A stretch of DNA of 32,182 nt, from positions 1 through 32,182 of the forward strand of contig JALSLR010000106.1 of the NCBI GenBank assembly GCA_026988245.1. The letters run 5' to 3'. The notes under the pieces are model-generated. The model did not search any database. It was not told the origin of the DNA and was given only the letters and a program-made list of their open reading frames with translations. Below, piece after piece: positions 25,012 through 32,182 of the stretch (the first letter of the stretch is position 1; the number at the start of each line of letters is the position of its first letter). A program made the position numbers and the translations under genes. Source of the stretch: Sulfurimonas sp. GTDB lineage: Bacteria; Campylobacterota; Campylobacteria; Campylobacterales; Sulfurimonadaceae.

Positions 25012-26229
25012 TTAAAATTTCGCATTTGGTACGGGATGATTATCTACAACAAAATCTATATCTTTATCACCGCGTCCGCTTAGATTGATAAGTATCGTTT
25101 TATCACTCCCGATTTCTTTTGCTAACTTCATGGCATAAGCAACTGCATGAGCAGACTCTAGCGCTGGGATGATACCTTCAAGTTGTGAGAGTTTATAAAA
25201 AGCATCTACTGCTTCTTCATCATTACATAAACCAACTGTCGTACGACCAATATCTTTTAAATGAGCATGTTCAGGTCCAACTGATGGATAATCAATTCCA
25301 GAACCGATAGAGTAGACTGGAGCTGGCTCGCCATCTTTGTCTTTAAGCATGATGGAGTTAAAACCATGCATAATCCCCTCTTCACCATAAGTTAAAGAGG
25401 CGGCATGCTCACCTAACTTATCACCTTTTCCCATAGGCTCTACACCAGTTAAAGTCACCTCTTCATCATCTATGAAACCCGCAAAGATTCCCATAGCGTT
25501 ACTTCCACCTCCTACACAGGCTATAACATGGTCTGGGAGGTTATTTTCCATCTCTAAGAACTGCTCTTTTGCTTCATGCCCAACAATTGACTGAAAGTCT
25601 CTTACCATCATTGGAAAAGGGTGCGGTCCTACTACACTCCCTATACAAAACAATGCAGTGTCTGCTTGAGGTACATAAGCTTCAAAAGCACTATCGACTG
25701 CTTCTTTTAAGGTACGAAGTCCGTGCGTAGCTGGTATAACTTTTGCACCAAGAATCTTCATACGTATAACATTTGGATGCTCTTTTTCTATGTCAACTTC
25801 ACCCATATGTATCTCACATTCTAGTCCAAAATAGGCTGCAGCAGTTGCAAGAGCTACACCATGTTGCCCTGCCCCAGTCTCAGCCATAACCTTAGTTTTA
25901 CCAAGTTTTTTTGCCAACATCACCTCTGCCATACAGTGGTTGAGTTTATGTGCACCCATATGGTTCAAGTCTTCACGTTTTAAAAAGATTTTAGCACCGC
26001 CACAATGCTCAGTTAAGTTTTTTGCGTAAGAGATAGGCGTTGGACGACCTTGGTAATGTTTACGAACATATTTAAGTTCAGCTATAAATTCAGGGTCATT
26101 TTTAAGTCTTTTGTACTCTGCTGTAATGTCAGCAAATGGACCCTCTAATGGTGGTGGTATAAACGCACCTCCAAATTTTCCAAAAAATCCGTTTTCATCG
26201 GGGTGAGATTCTAAGTATGACTTTGACAT
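25012..26229 (-). CDS. trpB: Tryptophan synthase beta subunit (divergent type)
   Basis: A 405-residue PLP enzyme: [14 protein letters not shown] at the N-terminus, [15 protein letters not shown] (PLP lysine within HK, near 93), [17 protein letters not shown] with the catalytic Glu near 115, [10 protein letters not shown] for PLP phosphate near 240, and LSGRGDKD near the end. It joins indole and serine to give tryptophan. The residues after the lysine are Leu-Asn-His where most TrpB1 proteins have Thr or Ile, Asn, and Gln or Asn, and [14 protein letters not shown] replaces GPHPYPTMVRDFQ; this divergent form is, as I recall, seen in other Campylobacterota. No trpA is adjacent. A GGAAG ribosome site precedes the ATG. 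It follows the CvfB-like gene on the same strand. Confidence 0.95.
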   Translation of the reverse strand: MSKSYLESHPDENGFFGKFGGAFIPPPLEGPFADITAEYKRLKNDPEFIAELKYVRKHYQGRPTPISYAKNLTEHCGGAKIFLKREDLNHMGAHKLNHCMAEVMLAKKLGKTKVMAETGAGQHGVALATAAAYFGLECEIHMGEVDIEKEHPNVIRMKILGAKVIPATHGLRTLKEAVDSAFEAYVPQADTALFCIGSVVGPHPFPMMVRDFQSIVGHEAKEQFLEMENNLPDHVIACVGGGSNAMGIFAGFIDDEEVTLTGVEPMGKGDKLGEHAASLTYGEEGIMHGFNSIMLKDKDGEPAPVYSIGSGIDYPSVGPEHAHLKDIGRTTVGLCNDEEAVDAFYKLSQLEGIIPALESAHAVAYAMKLAKEIGSDKTILINLSGRGDKDIDFVVDNHPVPNAKF

Positions 26230-26287
26230 TTATAACTTCCTTCATTAAAATTACTTTAATTATAGTTCAGATATATTTAATAAATAC

Positions 26288-27154
26288 TTATTTTAAGTAG
26301 ATTCCTGTATCTTTTATCTCTATCTTCTTAGCATCATTGAGTGTAGTGAGTGATTTTTTAAAGGCTTTTTTACTGAGTCCGAATACATCTTTTAGTAAGT
26401 CTGCATCACTTTTGTAGTTGTATGGCATGCTTCCACCGTTTTGTTTGATGAGCTCTAAGACTGTGTCAGCATCACTACTTTTTTTCGCTGCGCCACTTTT
26501 TTGTAGTTTTATATCTATGCCACCATCTTTACGAACATTTTTTATGTAGGCTTGAAGCGTTTGCGCGATGCTAAGTTCTTGAAATACTTCATTTTTATAT
26601 ATAAGCCCCTCATATTTGTTCTCAACTATACACTTAAAGCCTAATGGTGTTTTAGCAATGATAGTGATTTTTACCTCTTGGTGTGGCTTAAGCCCTTTTG
26701 GCTTAGCATCATTAAAAAAAGATTGTGTTTTTTCTGTGCCAACTAAACGGTGAGTTTGTTCATCGTAGACAACTTTTAAAAAGCGTTTCTCACCAACTTT
26801 AAAAGGTGTACGCTGAAACATATTTGGTACTAGCAAGTCTTTTAAAAGTCCCCAGTCTACAAATGCACCAAACTTTGCAACATCTACCACCTCAAAAAAA
26901 GCAAACTCGTTTAGCATCGCAACTGGTTTGAGTGTAGTAGCTATGAGTCTATCTTCGCTATCTGTATACAAAAACACATCTATGAGAGAATCTACTGTCA
27001 TATCTTTTGTTTCATAAGCTTTAGGGAGAAGGACATCTTTTTCATCAAGTGCATGAAGATGTAGTCCGTGAGGTGAGTATCTATCTACTCTAAGGGTGTT
27101 TATTATTCCAAGTTCTAAGTGTTCGCTTTGTTTTTTATGTTCATTATTTTGCAT
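26288..27154 (-). CDS. CvfB/YitL-like S1 RNA-binding protein
   Basis: A 288-residue protein with the CvfB layout: repeated S1-like barrels (LELGIINTLRVDRYSPHGLHL near 13-33; FFEVVDVAKFGAFVDWGLLKDLLVP near 86-110; a third around 160-215) and a C-terminal winged-helix segment (SDADLLKDVFGLSKKAFKKSLTTL). Family members bind RNA and affect gene expression; the target is unknown. It is divergent from the M6 protease gene. No odd features. Confidence 0.85.
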   Translation of the reverse strand: MQNNEHKKQSEHLELGIINTLRVDRYSPHGLHLHALDEKDVLLPKAYETKDMTVDSLIDVFLYTDSEDRLIATTLKPVAMLNEFAFFEVVDVAKFGAFVDWGLLKDLLVPNMFQRTPFKVGEKRFLKVVYDEQTHRLVGTEKTQSFFNDAKPKGLKPHQEVKITIIAKTPLGFKCIVENKYEGLIYKNEVFQELSIAQTLQAYIKNVRKDGGIDIKLQKSGAAKKSSDADTVLELIKQNGGSMPYNYKSDADLLKDVFGLSKKAFKKSLTTLNDAKKIEIKDTGIYLK

Positions 27155-27208
27155 GGTTTATCCGTCATTTTAATTACGACATTATAGCCGTTATTTAATA
27201 AAAAACTG

Positions 27209-27214
27209 TATAAT
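27209..27214 (+). promoter_or_regulatory. -10 box of the M6 protease gene
   Basis: TATAAT preceded by TG (extended -10 style) ends 19 bases before the ATG at 27234. AAGG at 27222-27225 with 8-base spacing is the ribosome site. Confidence 0.5.
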
Positions 27215-27233
27215 AAATTATAAAGGCCTTATA

Positions 27234-28550
27234 ATGTATCACTATTTTTTATTTATTTTTAGTATCTTTACATTTTTAGGATGTAGCTCTGATAATGCTA
27301 TTTCTGATGCTACAAACTCTATTGATGATATCTATACACCAAGCGCTTCACTCCTTGAGTGTGCAACTAGCAAACAAAACATATCAGTTACAAGCCAAAC
27401 CGATATACCTATGCTCGTTGTTCTTATAAACTACAATAATGTTCAAATCACTTCACCCTTTTCTACTTGGGCACAAAAAATCTTTTCTAAAAACAGTGGC
27501 ACACTAAATGATTACTATACAGAGATAAGCCAAAACCAATTTGAATTTTCAGAAGCCACAGAGTGCAATGGAATAGCCTCAGTACTACTAGGAAAAAACC
27601 ATCCTGACACTGATATAAATAGCCCATTGTTTAATACAAATGTTTACCCTGATTTAGCATCAGCTTTAAGTATATTAGATGACAAAGTATCTTTTAATGC
27701 ATATGACACAAATGGAGACGGCTACATCCAAGCAAATGAACTCCTTATAACTTTCATCATCGCTGGCTATGAAGATGCCTATGAGGGCAGTCATGTCACC
27801 AATGGGATATGGGCGCATCAAGATTGTGTAGATAGCATAAACGCTCCTCTCTTAGATGGAGTGAGAATCATGGGATGCACAAACAATGGCAACTATGCCC
27901 TCTTTGGTGAACGCCATGATGCAAGATTCAATACTCATGATGCTACCATAGGCATAATCGCTCACGAGTTAGGTCATTCAGCCTTTAACCTTCCAGATTT
28001 ATACCTTGGTGGTGGGGTTGGTAGCTTTGCTCTTATGGGTGGGGGGACTTGGGCATATGCAAGTCAGAGCGAATTTCCTGGTCAAACTCCTGTCCATATG
28101 AATGCTTGGAGCAAATACAAAAATGGCTGGGTTATACCAGATGATGCTAATGGTACTAAAGTGATTAATGCTACCTCCTCTTCTAGTTACAATATAGTAA
28201 AAGTACAAAAAAACACCACTCAATTCTACCTTCTTGAAAACAGAGCAAATAGTGGCTATGATAGAGGTCTTTATATGCTAGATGGAACGTTTGATGGTGG
28301 TGTAGCAATTTGGCAAATTGACACTACTAAGACTACACAAGACAAGATAGATAACAACAGCGTAAATTCAGATGCGGCCAATCAAGGGGTATATATGCTC
28401 AATGCACAAGGGGGCTTTATAGATGGAGGAAGTAGGGGCAATGAAAATGCACTTTTTTATACCGGCAATGTAGCTTCCTATTTCAATGGTGATGCTAACA
28501 TAACCAACATAAGCACTCGAGGCAACCCAATGACACTCGATGTAAACTAG
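27234..28550 (+). CDS. Secreted M6-family zinc metalloprotease (lipoprotein)
   Basis: A 438-residue protein with a lipoprotein-like signal (hydrophobic residues 4-16, then LGCSS with Cys17; the lipobox is slightly atypical). The zinc site HELGH is at 244-248, followed by the M6-typical NLPDLY and a SFALMGGGTW segment where M6 enzymes have their Met-turn. A calcium-binding loop DTNGDGYIQANE starts at Asp158. M6 proteases (immune inhibitor A and relatives) are exported peptidases, usually made with an N-terminal pro-domain; this one begins its catalytic part soon after the signal, with only about 60 residues in between. The next gene, eight bases downstream, encodes a protein like the missing pro-domain. 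Role in protein degradation for nutrients or surface processing is inferred. Confidence 0.88.
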   Translation: MYHYFLFIFSIFTFLGCSSDNAISDATNSIDDIYTPSASLLECATSKQNISVTSQTDIPMLVVLINYNNVQITSPFSTWAQKIFSKNSGTLNDYYTEISQNQFEFSEATECNGIASVLLGKNHPDTDINSPLFNTNVYPDLASALSILDDKVSFNAYDTNGDGYIQANELLITFIIAGYEDAYEGSHVTNGIWAHQDCVDSINAPLLDGVRIMGCTNNGNYALFGERHDARFNTHDATIGIIAHELGHSAFNLPDLYLGGGVGSFALMGGGTWAYASQSEFPGQTPVHMNAWSKYKNGWVIPDDANGTKVINATSSSSYNIVKVQKNTTQFYLLENRANSGYDRGLYMLDGTFDGGVAIWQIDTTKTTQDKIDNNSVNSDAANQGVYMLNAQGGFIDGGSRGNENALFYTGNVASYFNGDANITNISTRGNPMTLDVN

Positions 28551-28558
28551 GAGATATA

Positions 28559-28915
28559 ATGAAATCTATAATAATCTTACTCATAATGATGCTAAGCCTC
28601 CAAGCGGCACCTGCTCGCGGAGGTGAGCGAGTATTTAAACAAAACAACGGTGTAACATTTACAGGACAAGCAAGAGGCAACCAGCATCTAAACTGGATAG
28701 AAAGCAGTGATGGGGAGATACTCAAGTATAATCCTGCAACAAAAAACTATGAACTAGCCGAGATAAAAGATAATAATCTTAAACCCTCAGGCATCAAATA
28801 CGAAGATGGTATAAAAAAAGCCAAAAGCTTAAAAAACATAAAGCTTAAAAATGAAGATGTATACAGACTATGGCATCAAAAACAAGAGGCACATAGACTA
28901 AGAGTTATGCCGTAA
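28559..28915 (+). CDS. Small exported protein resembling an M6 protease pro-domain
   Basis: A 118-residue protein with a signal peptide (about 1-17, cleavage after LQA). Residues 25-65 ([26 protein letters not shown]) resemble the N-terminal segment of M6-family precursors, which typically reads as Gly-x-x-Phe then Gly-Asp-Glu-x-x-His/Trp and a Ser/Thr-x-Asp-Gly turn. The rest is lysine-rich and helical. GGAG precedes the ATG. It follows the M6 protease gene in the same transcript. The likely role is a chaperone or inhibitor supplied in trans (inference). Its last 18 bases overlap the end of the chemotaxis gene on the other strand. Confidence 0.7.
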   Translation: MKSIIILLIMMLSLQAAPARGGERVFKQNNGVTFTGQARGNQHLNWIESSDGEILKYNPATKNYELAEIKDNNLKPSGIKYEDGIKKAKSLKNIKLKNEDVYRLWHQKQEAHRLRVMP

Positions 28916-30016
28916 CACTTTTTCCTCTTCTAGCATTGCATTTAAACTTTCTACTACTTTTATAGAAGCACTTTCTGCTGCATCAAAATATGTCATGACA
29001 TTTTGAGATTCCTCTGTGCACGTTCCAGCTTTGACACACTCAACTGCTTTTTTGATGTTGTCATGGACCTCTTTATGTGGTGCTGCCATTTTAGAAAAAC
29101 TAGCAGTTTTTCCAAAGGTATCTTTACCATTACCACTCAAGTACCATCTACCTAAACGACACTCTGTATCTGAAGCAAATTCTCCTGTTGCCTCATTGGT
29201 AAATACTGTTTTATAGCCATTTGCTTTAAACAAGAGATGGTCTAGTTTTGTTAAAACCATAAAGATAGCATAGGTTACATCCTTGTTCTCTTGCGATATT
29301 TTTGAAGAGTTTTCAGAAAGCTTTTGCATCCTTTGCTCAAATACTAACATTTGATCGTTTGAATTTTGCGATAATTTTTCCATAGCTTGAGAGTGCTCAT
29401 GCACTTCTTGCGTATTTTGCTTCAAGGATGAAACAGAGATTTCAACTTCACTCGTAGCTTTTTGTGTTCGCTCGGCAAGCTTTCTAACCTCATCGGCAAC
29501 GACAGCAAAACCGCGTCCATGCTCACCTGCACGAGCAGCTTCTATGGCAGCATTTAAGGCAAGTAAATTAGTTTGATCAGAGATGTCTTTGATAAGAGTA
29601 ATAACATCTGAAATACTTTCTACATTACTATTAAGAGTATTTACTTGCTCATAAGTATTTGATATATGCTCTAGTAAACTTCCCATTGTTGAAGTTAGTG
29701 AACCTATCTCTGTCGAACAAGCTCCTGAATGTTCATTGTTGTCCTGATTTCGTACATCAATATCTTCAAGCGCATTTAAATTAGACTCTAAATCATTTTG
29801 TATGATCTTTAAATCTCTATCACACCCCGTAGTAAGACCATGAGTTAATGACTTTATAAGCTCATTCATAACTTTATTTGCATCCGCGTACCTTACACTC
29901 TTTTGTAAATCAAAGTTCTTTTTCTCTAGTTCTTGAATCTGTAATGTAAGTTTTTGATTTTCATCTTTTTGTTGTTCTAGCTTTAGTTCTAATTCTTTAT
30001 TATTTGCAAAAAACAT
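28898..30016 (-). CDS. Cytoplasmic methyl-accepting chemotaxis protein with CZB zinc-binding domain (TlpD-like)
   Basis: A 372-residue soluble receptor without membrane helices. An N-terminal coiled coil (about 5-45) leads into a signalling domain whose hairpin tip is [38 protein letters not shown] (near 150-185, intact). The C-terminal ~110 residues are a CZB domain with its zinc-ligand pattern: His in [11 protein letters not shown], Cys in CRLGRWY, and [13 protein letters not shown] receptors such as TlpD sense oxidants, hypochlorous acid or zinc and signal to CheA from the cytoplasm. No chemotaxis gene is adjacent. Length is typical for a short soluble receptor. Confidence 0.93.
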   Translation of the reverse strand: MFFANNKELELKLEQQKDENQKLTLQIQELEKKNFDLQKSVRYADANKVMNELIKSLTHGLTTGCDRDLKIIQNDLESNLNALEDIDVRNQDNNEHSGACSTEIGSLTSTMGSLLEHISNTYEQVNTLNSNVESISDVITLIKDISDQTNLLALNAAIEAARAGEHGRGFAVVADEVRKLAERTQKATSEVEISVSSLKQNTQEVHEHSQAMEKLSQNSNDQMLVFEQRMQKLSENSSKISQENKDVTYAIFMVLTKLDHLLFKANGYKTVFTNEATGEFASDTECRLGRWYLSGNGKDTFGKTASFSKMAAPHKEVHDNIKKAVECVKAGTCTEESQNVMTYFDAAESASIKVVESLNAMLEEEKVLRHNS

Positions 30017-30089
30017 AGTTGTATACTTCTTTCATTATTTTTCATACGATAGCATATTAACACTTTAAAACATTTTGATAATTTCTAAT

Positions 30090-30110
30090 ATCTTATGCTA
30101 TAGATAAGAT
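30090..30110 (-). other. Hairpin between DUF89 and chemotaxis genes
   Basis: ATCTTAT (30090-30096) and ATAAGAT (30104-30110) form a perfect 7-bp stem with a 7-base loop, 16 bases after the DUF89 stop in the direction of transcription. No T-run follows. A second, looser repeat ATAGCATA (30049-30056) and TATGCTAT (30094-30101) overlaps it, so two alternative structures are possible. Confidence 0.35.
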
Positions 30111-30126
30111 GTGAAAATATGTAACA

Positions 30127-30984
30127 TTAAGCTAGCTTACAAACTATATCGCCAACTTGTTTATCTAAAGAGTTAGCGACTACATCACATTTAACTTTCA
30201 ATAAAAAACAAATATTTTTTCTATGCGATGGGCTCATGCATTCGTAGTTCCCCATACCTTTACTGATAATTAAGTCCACTTCATCAAAGAGTTTCTTAGC
30301 ATCATCATTTGCCCTAGTATATGTAAACCCTGGTGTATTTACTCCACTATCAACCAAGTTACACAACTCATCAAAGCCCGCCTCTTTAGCTTCTAGCATC
30401 GTAACATCGTTGATGATAGGGTTGCCACGAACCATGTAAGAAAACACTATATATGGATAAAGTTCTTGTAGTGTTTGTATAAAAACATAGTCAAATATAT
30501 GCTCCCCAACATTATCACCGATAACTAGTACACTCTTAGCATCATTAAGTTCTTTTTCTAACGTATCAAAATCATCATAGGCAAAGTCTACATCATATAT
30601 CTTTTGTAGCTCCTCTTCTAAGTCAAACTCAACTGCTGCTGCTAAGTCTATGACATTACCTGCAACTGCTGTTTTTGTAGCGTACAATAGTTTATTTTTT
30701 GAGTTTTTAATTTTCTCTTTTACTAGAGGAACAAACGACAATGCTTTTTGCGTTGAGAGTTTTTTCACTTCATCATACAGGTCTATTTTGTTAGCTATTT
30801 CAGCCATTTTTTCATAAACATAAGAGGCTATTTCTGGGGGATTATCATTGTAAGAAAAGTCTTTAGACATATCTCTTATGGTAGAAGTGAGTGTGTTGGA
30901 GAGTTCTTTATCTGCACCTATAGCATTGGCTACTTTAGCACTTTGGTTTATGATGCACTCAACGCATGCTGTATCTATGGTCAC
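30127..30984 (-). CDS. DUF89 (ARMT1-like) metal-dependent damage-control phosphatase
   Basis: A 285-residue protein with the DUF89 features: CVECIINQ near the N-terminus (Cys8 and Cys11, as in the prokaryotic subgroup), VIGDNVGEHIFDYVF near 155-168 with metal-binding Asp and Asn, RGNPIINDVTMLEAKEAG near 185-203, and ISKGMGNYE near 240. Family members hydrolyse side-product phosphometabolites; the substrate here is unknown. Its start overlaps the end of the DUF3972-like gene by four bases, so these two and purE probably form an operon. Confidence 0.85.
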   Translation of the reverse strand: MTIDTACVECIINQSAKVANAIGADKELSNTLTSTIRDMSKDFSYNDNPPEIASYVYEKMAEIANKIDLYDEVKKLSTQKALSFVPLVKEKIKNSKNKLLYATKTAVAGNVIDLAAAVEFDLEEELQKIYDVDFAYDDFDTLEKELNDAKSVLVIGDNVGEHIFDYVFIQTLQELYPYIVFSYMVRGNPIINDVTMLEAKEAGFDELCNLVDSGVNTPGFTYTRANDDAKKLFDEVDLIISKGMGNYECMSPSHRKNICFLLKVKCDVVANSLDKQVGDIVCKLA

Positions 30985-31451
30985 TTAGTGTGTTCGTCGA
31001 TTGCTTTGTTCCACATCATTTTGTATTTACGGCGCATAAATTCGACCTCTTGTTGTGAGAGTTTAAGTTGCTGAGTAAGAGTAGCTATGGTGTTTCTATC
31101 TTCATCATATAACTCTTGCAGTGACTCTAGGGCTTCTTTTAAAAAAGTATTTTCTACTCTCACAGCTTCGAGTGTTTCATCTTTAGAGTCGAGCACTTTT
31201 TCATGCAAGTTGATAATGGTACCTATAGTCTTTTCTATAAACTCAGGTTGCACTACTAACTCACTTGTATTTCGCTCTTTTAGTTCAGATAATTTTGCAG
31301 GGACAACTGACTGTGCACCTTTAGATGGATCGATATAACGAACTCCATCTTCAACTTTTACAGTTAGTTTACCACGGTCACACATATCATCAATAGCACT
31401 AATATCTAATCCTGTTAACTCCATGTACTCTTCGTCAGTCATCCACTTCAT
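30981..31451 (-). CDS. DUF3972-like protein of Campylobacterota
   Basis: A 156-residue soluble protein. Residues 1-45 look like a small MerR-like helix-turn-helix with a strand pair (MTDEEYMELTGLDISAIDDMC, then VKVEDGVRYIDPSKG). Residues about 70-150 are a continuous coiled coil (VENTFLKEALESLQELYDE and LTQQLKLSQQEVEFMRRKY). I recall this as DUF3972, restricted to Campylobacterota, but could not check. It sits between purE (16-base gap) and the DUF89 gene (ATGA overlap). Whether it binds DNA is unknown. Confidence 0.65.
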   Translation of the reverse strand: MKWMTDEEYMELTGLDISAIDDMCDRGKLTVKVEDGVRYIDPSKGAQSVVPAKLSELKERNTSELVVQPEFIEKTIGTIINLHEKVLDSKDETLEAVRVENTFLKEALESLQELYDEDRNTIATLTQQLKLSQQEVEFMRRKYKMMWNKAIDEHTK

Positions 31452-31467
31452 AATTAAAATTCCCTTT

Positions 31468-31968
31468 TTATAGTTCTATTATAGTCTCTATCTCCATAGA
31501 ATCCATCTCAACTTTTTTCGCTTTACTTATTCTATCTTCTTTAAGTTTTACACTTAACTCTTCGTTATTAAGTGCTAAAATCTGCATAGCTAAGTATGCA
31601 GAGTTGATAGCACCTGCTTTTCCTATAGCTACTGTAGCAACTGGCATTCCAGCTGGCATCTGGACAGTTGAAAGCAAGGCGTCTATCCCACTTAAAGCTG
31701 AAGCGGACATAGGCACACCAATGATAGGTTTCACAGTTTTAGATGAGAGTACCCCAGCTAGGTGAGCCGCCATACCAGCAGCAGCAATAAAGCACTGGGC
31801 ACCTTTCTCTTCTGCATCTTTAATGTACTTAGCAGTTCTTTCAGGGGAACGGTGCGCTGAAGATATAATCATCTCATAGTTAACACCAAATGCTTCAAAT
31901 GTGTCTGAACACGATTTCATTACCTCAAAATCACTCTTAGAACCCATTACTATTGATACAAATTTCAT
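31468..31968 (-). CDS. purE: N5-carboxyaminoimidazole ribonucleotide mutase
   Basis: A 166-residue class I PurE with the full signature set: GSKSDFEVM near 9-17, ISSAHRSPERT near 35-45, AAAGMAAHLAGVLSS near 63-77, and PIIGVPM near 81-87. It rearranges N5-CAIR to CAIR in purine synthesis. AAGGA lies nine bases before the ATG. No purK is adjacent. Length and motifs are normal. Confidence 0.97.
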   Translation of the reverse strand: MKFVSIVMGSKSDFEVMKSCSDTFEAFGVNYEMIISSAHRSPERTAKYIKDAEEKGAQCFIAAAGMAAHLAGVLSSKTVKPIIGVPMSASALSGIDALLSTVQMPAGMPVATVAIGKAGAINSAYLAMQILALNNEELSVKLKEDRISKAKKVEMDSMEIETIIEL

Positions 31969-32105
31969 TTTACTTCGTCCTTTGCATTAGGTTTGTAATT
32001 TGCAGGAGCACTTATTTTCGTAGAAAATATGATGCCCGTAAAATTACAATAAATAAACCTAATGTACTTTTTTTTAGAATTATATCTTATTTTTAGAAAA
32101 AAATT
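31969..32105 (-). promoter_or_regulatory. purE upstream region with imperfect inverted repeat
   Basis: A two-part inverted repeat flanks the leader: ATTAGGTTT (31986-31994) pairs with AAACCTAAT (32055-32063) and GTAATTT (31995-32001) pairs with AAATTAC (32041-32047), with a 7-base bulge and a 39-base apical region. TATAAT at 32084-32079 on the minus strand is a possible -10 box, which would place the repeat in the purE leader RNA. It does not match the purine riboswitch core as far as I can see. Confidence 0.4.
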
Positions 32106-32182
32106 CTATTTTGGGTTTGTTCCCATATCTAAAGTAGCAGGTACTCTTAAAAAGGTATATGCTGGTAGGGATAAAGGGAGAG
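32106..32182 (-). CDS. C-terminal end of an unidentified gene (partial)
   Basis: A minus-strand frame enters from the right edge and ends at TAG (32106-32108), giving 24 residues (LPLSLPAYTFLRVPATLDMG then TNPK). Composition is protein-like and there is no stop in the frame up to the edge, but the piece is too short to identify. An ATG at 32159 on the plus strand (MLVGIKGE) is a competing reading. Confidence 0.35.
   Translation of the reverse strand, partial: LPLSLPAYTFLRVPATLDMGTNPK

Overview
The window looks like part of a Campylobacterota chromosome, most like Sulfurimonas or a close relative. This rests on the AT-rich, tightly packed genes and on marker families: a TlpD-like chemotaxis protein with a CZB domain, a DUF3972-like protein beside purE, a stand-alone glycyl-tRNA synthetase alpha gene and an Iam/Mla-type lipid transport operon. 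No rRNA, tRNA, CRISPR array or insertion sequence was seen, and no gene-free stretch exceeds about 300 bases. Lineage and functions are inferred from reading translated sequence; nothing was searched.

Region 1 (1-14067) is a surface-protein export locus. It begins with the 3' end of a very long, repetitive, cysteine-free adhesin-like gene. A convergent FkbM-type methyltransferase follows. Then comes a three-gene operon: TPR-glycosyltransferase, type I secretion ABC transporter with a degenerate C39 domain, and HlyD-type adaptor. Converging on it is a four-gene operon on the minus strand: a Cache-only membrane sensor, a 645-residue MotA/ExbB/ZorA-like channel protein with a long coiled tail, a MotB/ZorB-like partner with an OmpA-type end, and a TolC protein carrying an extra SPOR-like domain. 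A proton-channel pair translationally linked to the secretion outer-membrane pore is the most unusual arrangement here. My hypothesis is an ion-driven motor that assists export, wall passage or anchoring of the adhesin.

Region 2 (14145-18407) holds a RecD2-type helicase and, directly upstream and overlapping it by one base, a type II restriction-modification pair (BglII-like nuclease plus m5C methyltransferase). A 17-bp palindrome lies in the methyltransferase promoter region.

Region 3 (18408-23469) contains glyQ, a rhodanese-fold protein without any cysteine, a small chorismate mutase, and a lipid-transport operon: MlaE-type permease, a pseudo-ATPase lacking all catalytic ABC motifs, an MCE/MlaD protein and a lipoprotein. 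The pseudo-ATPase seems to start at a non-canonical ATT codon inside the permease gene.

Region 4 (23470-32182) is mostly housekeeping and accessory genes: an inositol-monophosphatase-family protein, a broken PAS-GGDEF gene, a divergent trpB, a CvfB-like S1 protein, a secreted M6 metalloprotease followed by a separate protein resembling an M6 pro-domain, the CZB chemotaxis protein, a DUF89 (ARMT1-like) protein, a DUF3972-like protein, purE, and the tail of an unknown gene at the right edge.
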